Assembly (NCBI GenBank): GCA_958299035.1
Contig: CATQJL010000001.1
Coordinates: 12,422,773 to 12,486,772 of the forward strand
From: Cylicocyclus nassatus
Lineage: Eukaryota > Nematoda > Chromadorea > Rhabditida > Strongylidae
Length of the DNA stretch: 64,000 nt
Direction: 5' to 3'
The position numbers and the translations under genes were made by a program. The notes beneath the pieces were generated by a model. It was not told where the DNA came from. It did no database searches and saw only the letters and a program-made list of their open reading frames with translations. Below are positions 36,701 through 48,700 of this stretch, piece by piece (within the stretch, counting starts at the first letter, position 1; each line of letters opens with the position of its first letter).

Positions 36701-39700
36701 ATAGCACAAGCTGATCCGATATTTGAGACCTTTGAAAACTGCGCGTCAAACGGGCCCACGCGGCTTTTGGCACGCCAAACTAGGTCATTAATTCGACTTT
36801 TTTCGAAGTCATGATTTGCCTAACAAGTACATCTGCGCCTTATGAATTCTAGCCCAAAAAGTGCTCAAAAATTGCTTTTTTGCGACAACAGCGCCAAGAA
36901 GTGTTGATCGCTTGGACAGTCGATTTGGCAAGGTTTTACCTTCACACTTGGAAAGATTTCTGCACGGAATTTTAGCTCAAAGTGACTATTATCCTTATGG
37001 CGACTACCAAGCCAAAACAAATTCAGTAATCTAATCAAATTCGCAGGCGTTCCCTTGCGACAAGTTTTTTTCTCCCAAAATTACCGATCTTACGTGGAGA
37101 TGCTTCAAGAACGAACAGTTGTTTACTACTCATTTGTGATGTTCAGCATCGCATGGTGGGTTTCCAAGTCATCATTAAGCGAACATGAGAAAGGCAAACG
37201 GATAGGAGAGCCAGTGCGAACCTCCGCGAAGCGGAGGTGACGCACTGGTCAGATAATAACGCCCGCGTGAAATGGTATCGTAAGGAGCATTCCAAAAATA
37301 TCATTTTACACGCCAAATCTGGTTATCCGGTCGCGATCAAAAGATTAGTTGTGGGCAACATGTTTGAAACAGCTGCAGAGGTTTGCAGTGGAGAGGAAGA
37401 AAAACAAGACCCTCTCAAGCTCGTAAGGAAGGTTGCAGAAAAACGGCTACTTTTCTGCAAGATCCAGACATTCGAAAAGAACACCTAATGGTAAACAACA
37501 TGACCAAACTAGGGCATGATTCCCTTGAGTTTACCATTCATCTCTGATAGGGTCACAAACGAGTCCAAACGTTGTATCATACAAGCACAGCTGAACCAAT
37601 ATGTTGTACCCGTAAACAATCCTGCGAACAACGTCAAGTTACAGCTAACGTAATCGTCTATATGATACGGCCTGAACCACACAGAACTGCGTTGCATGCC
37701 CTAATGGCAGAGTAGGGGATTGTGCCAATTTAGCGAAATATACGAATTCGAATGATGGATTGTCATGCAATATTGGGGAGAAAGGGCGTTTACTCAGCAT
37801 CCACGTTAACGAACAACTACTCAGACACTTGCACCGGCCGGCGGCCGTTCCATCATTTTGGGCGGAGCCAAATGCCGGCCAGCCGCCGGACGAGTAAATC
37901 ACGCCGGCCGGCGGCCGTTCCACTGTGTAAAAGCTCTGAAAGCGCTACAAGATTGCGCGTACAGTAAGAAAATTAATTTCAAACGTTGAAGGTTCTGTCT
38001 TCTAAGCGGGAAACTTTTCTTTTTGATTTCCCTTTGTTATTGTGAGGGTTTTCCGCTTCGGTTGCGTCACTTTTTATGTCCGAAGTTGACAGTTGATGTA
38101 ACCCATTGTTATGATTCCGCTTATTCAATTCTCTTTTCCAGATCTGATCAAACTTAAAGGCAGCGGACGGGCAAAATGGACCCCTGTCAGATTTTGGTGG
38201 TTTCGGGTAGTGGACCCCCCAAGTACACCGTAGCCCCAACCCCACATTCCAATTCATGCGCTAAGTCCTGAAAAAAGCGCTTCAAAACTCCACCAGCCCC
38301 GCCCACTTGCATTGAGTGGGCGTTATTGGTGGAAGTTTGAAGCGCTTTTTTCAGGACTTAGCGCATCAATTGGAAGTTGGGGTTGGGGCTACGGTGTACT
38401 TGGGGGGTCCACTACCCGAAACTACCAAAATCTGACAGGGGTCCATTTTGCCCGTCCGCTGCCTTTAATGGTGTTCGTTATCTCTTTTTTTGTATATTCT
38501 TGCTTACTTCGACTTAAATGGCGAACTTATTTTGACTTGAATGGCGAACTGTTTATTTTGACTTGAATGACGAAAAAGCCGAACGCCGGTGAATTCATGC
38601 CTATTTGCTGTGACATTAATTCTATGTTCGCATCATCTTTTTGGGTACGAAATAATGAAGTACAAACTGAATGTTCACTATTTTCAGGGGACAGCTGCAA
38701 TATGTATGGTCTTTGCATTCTTGTCTTTCTGAAGGAACTATCGCCGAGTCATTGCTGACTTAATATGTGTAGTGCACACTATACACGTTAACTGACGAAC
38801 TGCAAAACTAGAACCTACTCATTTCCAGTGGTTTCTCCTTGTTTCCTTGTTTCCTTTGTTCTTGTTAATTATATGTTAGTTGACAGAACACATTTCTACA
38901 CTTTGTTAGGCTAGAAAATGTTGCACTGGAAAGTTAATGGTAATGGTACCGTCGCTAATAGTGCTTAGTGTGCAATCTCACATGTTAAGTTACAAATGAC
39001 TCGAGGTTACAGCGAATGGTTGACTGTTCAGTTGTTATTCGTAAAATCGATTACTACTTTTAATGGATGCTCCTTTACATATTCACATTTCTTGAATTTT
39101 CAGACTACTTCTAATTGCTGGGTATTCTAGAACTTATCTGGATATCGTTTATCTGGCAGTTGCTACTATGCTGGCAATTTTTATGGTTCGGAAAGCTATC
39201 TGATATCCTAGCGCATTTCTGCTAATCTTATAGTCACAGCTGCTGGACCCACTCCAAAATTGTTAGTTTCTTAAATATTATGTAAAATAGCGTTGCGTGT
39301 TTTCCAGAGACTGATACAATCATCTTCTACTGTAATGCTTATTTTTTTGGTAGTGCTCCACTAACAAATATCATTGCAACTCTGTGCATAGCATGTAAGT
39401 TCTGGTGTCAGTTGAAAATTGGCAATAGTTTGTTTCATTTATAGGTCATCGAATGCAGCTTGTTATTGCTTACGTGTGCGTTTGAAAGTACACGAACTAA
39501 AACATTCTGTATCCCACCGGCGCATTCGGAACGCTTGTCCGACGATGTGTGAACCTGCTGCTAAATGATCTTTCCTTATAAATAAAAAGCTGCTAGATTT
39601 GTAGTCAAATGCATTCTTCGTGGATCTGTGCGACATTCTTTTTTGTCAATGTTTTTTCGTATTGTATAATGTTGTAATAAATATATCCATGTAGAATCTA

Positions 39701-42700
39701 CCACCCTGTATTGAGATTACAGTGCTGAAAGCTAGAATTTAGAGAAAGAAATACTGTGGCCCAGTGCCATTTCGCTGCGCCACTGACGCATACCGGCCGG
39801 CGGCCGTACGGGTACCGGCTGGCGGCCAGCTACGACCGTTCCAACCGGAATATCGGCGACGGACCAGCCGGTTGTCGAACGGTCGCCGGCCGGTGCGAGT
39901 GTCTGAGCAGTAAGGAACGGGAAGCACGATGAGCCCACTCGGGAGACATAGAGCAGATCACGGCGGTAGCCATTTTTGCGTTAAGTGCACGATTTTGGCG
40001 TATGAAAGTAAAATTGCGGCTCGCAAAGCGTCGTTTATCCTCTCGCGTCAGCCAAAGATGAACGCCGAGAATAAACCTATTTATCACTAGCGATCTCATC
40101 CGTTCATATCGTACTGTCAGTTATAAGATACGACTCTTTAAGCTGTTTGTGGCAGTTCAGTCATTCGTCATCAGTATATGTAACATTAGTGCGCGGCGTT
40201 GCTGACATTGGTGAGCTGTCGTAGCATGAATCAGTACCGTCCACTTACGAATCAAATGAAACAAGTGGAGAACGATATCGTATAAAGCAGCGAATACTGA
40301 ATAGCGAGACTATCTTTCAGGCCTCTGAGGAAGGCATTACTGCCGAAACTCAGGCTGAATAAATGAAACTTATAACAAACCTGTGTGGCAAAACATCACA
40401 GAAGATGTATCGTTGATGTTTCGTTTCTTTGAAATGCAATTTTTGTAAAGCCACTTCCGATATAACGATGTCGTTTTTGCGTCTTTTCGCTCAATGGAAA
40501 AGTAGTCTATCTGGGGGGGGGGGGGGAAGGGGAGGAGAGAGACTTTGCAGAGTTGGGGAATTTGCTTCTTCTTGTACTGAAATTCAAATCTTAATTCTTA
40601 ATCTTAATTCAGGCTCTCTTTAATCTGCTATGCACCTGCCTACAATTGTTTGCTGGAACATATGTGCAATATTAATCTACCTCTTTCAATCTAATGTGTC
40701 TATGCTGCATGTTGATCCAAAACTCTGGTTATCGACTCCGTAACAGCAGTGTTTAAGCGCGACCCTGACGGAAAAGTGCGATAATAGCTACAAATTGTGT
40801 ATGGAGCTTTGCTACGTCGTGGTTATATCAGCTGCGGACATTTTCGCGTAAGGCAAAGGGCAAAGTTCTTGCGATCTCGTCGTCACAATATTATCGTTGG
40901 GGATTTCGATTGTTTCTACGACGAAAACGCGACGACAATTGTCTTCGCAAGTACATGGGTATATTGCTCGCATTCTATGTAGCAAGGGATGGTTAGTGAG
41001 GCTGCTTTGGGGTTGCCAGGCGGGTCTGTATGGTAACTCAGACTTGAGCAATGAAGCTTTATTACTACAACTACAAACAACAATGATGTAAATCTACTGT
41101 GAATGTGAAGTGTCCCCAGAGTTTTGTCAATCTTCGGAGTGCTTCTCAGGATACTTGTGACGCTTCAGATGCTTCTTATTAGCAGGAGACTTGATGTTCC
41201 CTGCCCAGGGTACTTGTTGGATCTAATCCTACCCGGAGAAGACTTGTACAGAAAAATTGTCTGTCGGAGGCTTGCGTCCTCACAGCAGAACGCTTGTGGA
41301 TAAAATCCTCGACCTCCTTCAATCATCGATATTTATACCCTTCGGGCTTGTTGACTTACAAAGAGTCATTGTTGACTAAAGATAATTTTGATAAGACGAT
41401 GGAGTGATGTTTGTGATAGTTCGCCTGATCCTCGTGGGCACTCTTCTAACCACTACAATGCAAGGCAAAACGGATAAACGACGATGAGCAGTAAAATATA
41501 TATATACAGTGTGCACAATCTACAGTTCGCCATTGGCGACACTCCTTAATCTTCTTACAGTCGACTTTGGCGACACTATGGCACGTAGTAAACCTCCATT
41601 CATCTCAGGTAAATTGAAATTAGTCATTCAGAAGAACTTCCTTGGGTGAACCTAATCCCGCCCACCTTCCCGTGCTTTAGGATAGTCAGTTCAACAGTCA
41701 GAAGACTGTCTGGTCAAGTGTCACAGTCAGTTCACCAGAATGCCACTTATCCGAGGTTGAATTTTAGGGTGACCCGAAGAGATAGTGTGCATAAAAGGAG
41801 GATCAGACAAATTTCCCGTAAGTTGCTCGTGAGTAACTTAGGGGAAAATTCAGTCGACGTATTCTTGCGGTTCAAAACTCCCAAAACTGTACGATTTCGG
41901 CGGCCTGAATAGGAGAGGATCAATGAACAGCTGATTGCGGCGAGAAAAGCAAGAAAACAGAATTTCTTGAATTTCTTCTTCTTTTCAGAGCTTGCTTACG
42001 TTTTTCCTTCAAAAACTGCTTCAAACAAGGTTTTTTGTTTTTTTTTATTTGCTCTATGTTCCAAAATTCTAGTTTTTCATGATATTCTCGTCAAAATATG
42101 GTGAAATCGTTTTGCTTTATTTGCTTGGCGATATCCTTGATAGCGGGCGCCATCCATCGATTTTTCGCGATAGCGGCCGCTTTCAAAGATTGTCCGTGGT
42201 GGCGCAAAAATCTGCCACTAGCCGGGTTCGAACCATGGTCTTACGCCTTGAAACCTATTCACTTAGCCGCTCGACCAAACCTGCTCAAAGTATTAAGTTT
42301 TTGGGAAGGTATAAGATCTCCATGTCTAGAAAGCGATCAGCAACCAAATCAATAGCTCACCAGATGCTAGACTGAGGCGGTCTACGTTCAACATAGGCCA
42401 GCCCCCAGCCGAGTTGCGCTGAAGGGGGGTTTACTACCGGCCTATGTCTTTGCACAAAAGCTGATTGGGATTTGTTCTCATGATATATTCCGCTTACTTA
42501 CCCTCAGCGTCCACCATTGCTCATGCCAATCGTGATGATATTCGAGTACAAAAATTTTCACAGTTTATCTGTCTTTCATCAAGTCACTTCCTCTCAAGCT
42601 TACCCTTTTTTTTCAAATTCTCGCCTATGAATGTTGCCCTTTGAGAGCTAGTAGCTACAATTAGGACACTCTTCGCTAAGTTTTTGAAAGACATTTAGAA

Positions 42701-45700
42701 GGAATCAACTGGAAAGATGATTGGGCATTTGTAGCGCCTAGCAAAAATTTACATGTAGTTTCTTGAAAAAGAATTTCGAGCGCTGCACTTCTCATGCACC
42801 AGTATCAAAAACAAAAATTCTACTGCAATTATGCGAATAGCAAAACATGAGATTATCCATGCAAAAAATGACAAACTACATTAATTTGCAAAAAGCTCAC
42901 TAAAAAAGCACCAAAAAACAAATCAGTTTAGATATGTTTAGGAAACGGGGCCCCTCAAGAATTGTACAACTACTTTCGTAAAGAATTTCTTTTCCTTCAA
43001 ACAACGAGTCAAAACATCAATGCATGTCTATAAAAGACTCAAAATCTCATTTCAATCTCGCTATATCGCCCGGTCGCCGGTGACACGACACCGCTGAGTT
43101 CTACCATAATTGCGGCCGTTATTACCGAAGAATTATGCCCTAGCCGAAAACGGTCTGCGATCCGTCGCAGCGAATGACTATCACAACCGCCGCGGCGGAC
43201 ATATGGGCTCGCAATGAGTGACAATTGTCATTTCACAGAAATCGCAGCGCGAAGGAATCGTGACCACTATGCCCTAGGCCTAAGACATACTGTCGCCAAA
43301 GTCGACTAAAAGAAGATTTAGAATACTGTAGATTGTACATACTATATATTTAATGTTGTTCATTTGTGTTCGTTTTGCCTTATATCGTAGTGACTAGAAG
43401 AGTCCCACGAGGATCAGCCGGACAAGTCATTGCAACTTCACTTCCATCACCTTATCAGTGCTATCTTCAGTCTACAATGACTTCGCAAGTAAACAAATCT
43501 AAGGGTATAAATACCGATGGATGAGTGAGGTCGGGGATTCTCTCCACAAGTGCGTGCTGGGAGGACGACAAGTCTCCGGCTTACCGATTCTCTCTATATT
43601 AGGTTGGCACATAAGTTTTGCAACTTTTCCCGTAACTTTTTTCCTATATTAGTAGCAATCTCATTTTGTGGCATCATGTAGATGTAAGCTGCAAGTCTGC
43701 GCAAACCGTTTGATTTTTGATAACGTAGTACAAAAAGCCTAAGCATTTTTTGGAAACTGCTGAAAATCGAGGTTTCACGATTTTTTGGCAAATATGATGC
43801 CTTACGAAATCTGATTCAAACATATGAAAAAGCAATTATAGGCAGCTGTAGCTGGAAGTTGGCACATTGGAATCAGTGGAAAAGAAATGAAATTTAAACA
43901 CAAATTAAGGTGAGGCGCTTTTGAGAAGTTGAACACGTCAAATGCGTCAAGTTTTAAAGGCAATTTGTCAATAACGAAGCTGCGAAAAGTCAGAATTCGC
44001 TATACTCTGCACCATAGGGTAATCCTATGCAGTAAACACGAATATCATATTCATTTGTTGCTAAAATGAAATTCATCGATCTCACAAACGAGGCCTTTTC
44101 ATGAGAAACGGATCTCATTTTTGTGATCAGCATGTCAAATAAGCCCTATGGACCAAGTTTCAGCAAAATCTGATGCATTCTAAAATTTTTCCATAGTACA
44201 GTAAACCTACCGTAATCCTCACATAAGTTGGTAAAATTCGGCAAAAATGTGTGCATTAAAAGCTTACATCATATTCCTTACATTGCCAAAAAATGAATGC
44301 GCTACGTTTAAATAGACAAAAGTTATATAAAAAGTTGCATTACTCATGTGCCGACCTAATTGTTCGCTGTGAGGACACGACAAGTTCCGATAGGCAATCT
44401 TCCTCCGCAAGTCTTCTCCGAGTAGCATTAGATCAAAAAGGTATCTGGACCAGGAGCATCAAGTCTCCTGTGCACCAAGAGTCTCTGAGGGATCACGAGT
44501 ATCCTGGGAAGCAATGCGAAGATTGGCACGTCTCTGGAGACACTTCACACATCTACATCTTGATTGTTTGTAATTGCATCACAATAAAGCTTCATTACTC
44601 AAGTCTGAGGTACCATACAGACCCGCGTGGCAACACTAAAGCAGCCTCATCACTAGCCATCCCTTTGCTACACATACCTTCAACAAAACAGTAATCAAAA
44701 GCTAAGCTCTGAGGCAGAAGACCTTGACAGACTAGAAAAAGTGGGAAAAGTCTTAAATTCATTTTTCTTTCTTCGAAAGTAATAACATTCCAAAGTTGTG
44801 CTGATAATCTATTCCAACGGCGCTGAGCATGTTTCTGATAAGAACAAATGATGTGTCGAAACCATGAAAAATTCGACAAAGCACGAGTAAATGGGGGTTT
44901 ACCAAGAATCTCGTTGTTTTGATAACTCATTCGGTCTTGTCAGAAACATACTTTGCTGTTGGACTAGATAAATAGTACACTTTTGATATTTTTTATTAGC
45001 TTTAAAAGAAAAAAATGACTTTGAAGAAAAAAGGCCTGCCGCCGCGGGAATCAACAGAGAATCATACTGGAAGATGGAAGATGCGTCTCGTACAACTTCT
45101 TGCTCCTGGTCAGTGTGACTATACTAAAGGGTAGTAAAAACCTTTGCGGATGGATAGACAATGAAAGATCTGAATTCCTAGAGCTTTAGAATATAAAGCT
45201 TTTTTCAACTGCGTCTCACTCCCCCCAGCGATAATGTTAGGCTTGAGGCCCAAGCAGCTCAATAGGTAGCGCAACCGCTTGAAATTTGCGGCTAAAATAT
45301 TCATTTCAAAACTTGACCCCAGGGCCGTATTCAGAATTACATGCATCGGCTTGCTTGCGCTGGAACCAAGAGTGGCAGTATTTTCAGATGTTCTGGTTAT
45401 TTGTGTGTATTCGCGGTGCGTTAGCTTTTGGACAGACATGCTACACGGCTGTGGCACCTTCTGTTATTGCCGATCTCTATGCTGGTGTTAGCAGAAGTCG
45501 CATGCTTATGCTGTTTTATTTTGCAGTTCCAAGTGGAAGGTGATTAACGAGAATTGAATTTAACCCAAAAAAGAAAACAACTTGCAGTGGTCTCGGTTTT
45601 ATGATCGGTGGTAGTGTAACAGCTTTCGCCGGACATTGGCGTTGGGGGGTAGGAATCACGTTTGTACTCGGTACGTTCTCCAATCAAAGAAAAATAGTTA

Positions 45701-48700
45701 AAACTATTGGATTAATTTTATCAAAGTGAAAGGCTCTATTCTTCAGGTATAGTTTGCGCTGCACTTATGGTCATTTTTTTGAAAGAGCCTGAAAGAGGCG
45801 CTGCAGAAAAAAGAAAGGGCGGAACTTCAAAAATGGCAGCTACCAGTTTCTGTGAAGATCTTAGATCTCTCTCTACAAAGTACGTTTCCCTGTAAAGTTC
45901 AAAGTGATACAATAGACAAGATTCAGTTTGACCTACATCTTCGTAACCGCAGCATACACCGCGATTCTATTCACAGTTGGTACCGTGGCATGGTGGACTG
46001 TAGTGACAATGGTTCACAATGAGGCACATCAAATGGGTTTGAATCACACACACTTATTGCCGACCAATCGGAAAGATAGATAAGTGTTTGGTGATATGGT
46101 CTCAACTAAAGCCTACCCATTATCATATTCGCTTTCCTTCACATACTCCTATGCTCTAAACTCGATAACTTGACTATATCCCTTTTTATCACCCAAAAAG
46201 TCGTCTCAACCGTTTACCTGTTCAGAGTCAGTTTGATTTTTGGCGCTATCACATGTGTCAGTGGCATTGTCGGTGTTGCCCTAGGATCGATTCTATCCAT
46301 GGTATTTGGCTTGCAGCGTTTGTTCTAGAGCTTGCATTTTACTTCATTTAGCTTCTTCGCAATGGTGTAGGCCCGTTCAAATGGGTAAAGACTGTAAGAT
46401 CGGATCCGATCGTATGCGGAATTGGAGCTTTTCTTGCTGCACCATTTCTGCACCTCTTTCGTATTTTTATCTCTGTCAACATCGTGACGGCATGGGTATG
46501 TTTTACACTGAGAAAATGAGGATTCATGTTATCAATATAAAAAGTTAGTCCAGTGCTCGGCACGAAGTCTCAAATATAGGTGCGATAAGGTGAGAATGAG
46601 GGTGAAGGGGGTTACAGCAGTCGCAGCCTCTCGGGTGAAGGGTGTTTCACTTGGCAGAGAAATTATAAAATTTTAACCTGGAGAGGGGGGAGGGAGGGTG
46701 GGAGAACGGAAGCCATGGTGTTCTCTCATCATTTTTCCTAGTCAAAATTTATAATTTCCAATTCCTTGCCATCACTAGTTGTCTTTTTTCTAAAATGTAA
46801 ACTGATGTGCTGCTGGATTAGCACACAGTTATGTTTCTTGCCAGCACTTTGTATACTTTTTTTACGTTTTTCCCATTCTCTTCATTACATCCCCCGCCTG
46901 TTTTTGAAATTACCTCAAAACATGTGCATGCGAGAACATTTGTTTTAGAAAGAGTTAGAAAAATTTTAAGCATTTACGAATTTTCTAAAAGAAGAAATGC
47001 GTAATTTCTATAGATGAACAGCAACGTCAGCAAGGGAAATGTTTTTAGAATCATCTTGTCCACCGCTTTTAGAGAATATATAGTTTGCCTGGAGTCTGCT
47101 GAAAAAAGTTCCTGGTGAAGGGTATGGGTAGTAATCCATTTCTATATATATATAAAACTCAAAAATTGTCCGTTTGGAGGGTACGTGAGTTATAGAAACG
47201 CGTGCCGTTCAACCTATTGGGCTGAAAGTTTGCACATAGATGTTTTCGACCGCGGAGACGGTTTTAGGCTGCTTTTTGCGGCGATTCACTGGGTCCTTCT
47301 ATCGATTTATTGATTTGTTTACGTTTTTCTGAGGAATTGAAGGCTTATCATGTTTAATCAAGCATTTTGCCATAGTCATGTAAAGGAGGGCGGTAAAGCT
47401 CATTTTCACCTCAGGATCACGAGGATGCGGTTTCGAAACGGATGTCCCAGGGTAGGTCATTCATAACATGTAAAAGAGGGGGGGGGGGGCTCGCAGTGCA
47501 GAGAACAGTGGCCCGGTCTAGACCGGGAAGGCCAACTAGTATATAAATAAAACTCAATGTCTGTAAATTTGTTCGTGTGTGGCTTATAGACTCCTTTGTT
47601 TGTGAACCGATGAGGCTGAAATTTGGTCCGTTATAAATGAGGCAAGGCGCAGAAGATAGGCTACTTTTCGCGACGATTCACTCGGTCCTTCCATCGATTT
47701 ATTGATTTTTTTACTTACATATAGGAAAATGAAAGCTTTTCATTTGACCAAGCATTTTCCGTAGAAACGTAAACGAGGTTGGTGAGTTCCATTTACTCTT
47801 CGCAGCAGAAGGATGCAGTGTTCCGCGGCGGGAGAGCAAGAAAGGAAGACAAAATCCTCGCGACAGAAACGGCTGCACGATTCGGAGCAAGACATGAAAA
47901 AGGAAGGAGCAATGAAGATGAAGTAACAGCCAAGAAGAGAGGGTAGGTTATTAACAAGCAGGAACAAACATTTGTGCTTCCCGTCCGGGCTGGACCAGGA
48001 ACGCCAGCTAGTTTCTGATATTTACGAGTTTTCAACATAAAATCTGTCGCTTCTTTAAATGAACAACTTGTACGAACTTGTGCATGAAAAAATTCATAAA
48101 TTTTGTAGATAAACATATTTTACGACGAGATAGCCACCGTCGGAACGCCTCGTCCTCTTCTTTCAGAAAATATATAGCATGTCTCAGATCCGTCCAAAAA
48201 AGTGCCTGGATAAAGGGTGTGCTTAGTGATTTCTTGATATTTTCGATTTTTATCATAAAAAAATTCATAACTTTTGTAGATGAATATACTTTACGGCGAG
48301 ATAGTCACCATTGAAGCCGTCTCGTCCTCCGCTTCCGGAAAATATATACATTACCTAAGATCCGTTGGAAAAAGTGTAGAGTGAAGGATGGGTGAGACTT
48401 TTATAGTAAGAGTGCTCAAGTGGAAATTTTTTTTACCACTGTGAAAAGACGTTTACTTGAGCACTCCCATTATAAGAGCCTCACCCACCCTTCACCCGGC
48501 ACTTTTTGTAATGGACCCCAGGAAAAGCATATATTTTCTGAAAGCGGAGGACGAGACGATTCCAACGGTGACTATCTAGGCGTACAAGATGTTCATCTAC
48601 AAAGGTATGAATTTTTTATGTCAAAAAATCGAAAATCTCCAAAACTAGGCACAATCTTCACGCAGGCACTTTTTTGAACGGATCATAGACATGCTATATA

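Larger units (their letters stand above)
35932..40403 (+). mobile_element. Penelope-like element (RT and GIY-YIG remnant) in intron 5, gene 2
   Basis: A 14-bp string GATGTATCGTTGAT occurs at 35918-35931 and 40404-40417, while copy 1 has a single related site near 7489-7502, so the 4.5-kb block is an insertion. Penelope-type RT motifs appear on the + strand: FDVTSLYTNV near 36098, GLAMGQRLSPVLAI near 36288 and a frameshifted YVDD near 36390. After an inserted Helitron come WYRKEHSKNIILH, VVGNMFETAAEVCSGEEEK (37340-37400), CVACPNGRVGDCA near 37690 and a decayed GIY-YIG region (CNIGEKGRLLSIHVNEQ). Internal stops and frameshifts mean it is dead. From about 38470 to 39780 I see only AT-rich DNA without coding motifs. 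Confidence 0.85.

Noticed and set aside
37979..38566. Two open frames facing each other (minus 37979-38257, plus 38312-38566)
   Set aside because: They are the two arms of the 307-bp TTAA palindrome read on opposite strands, not genes.
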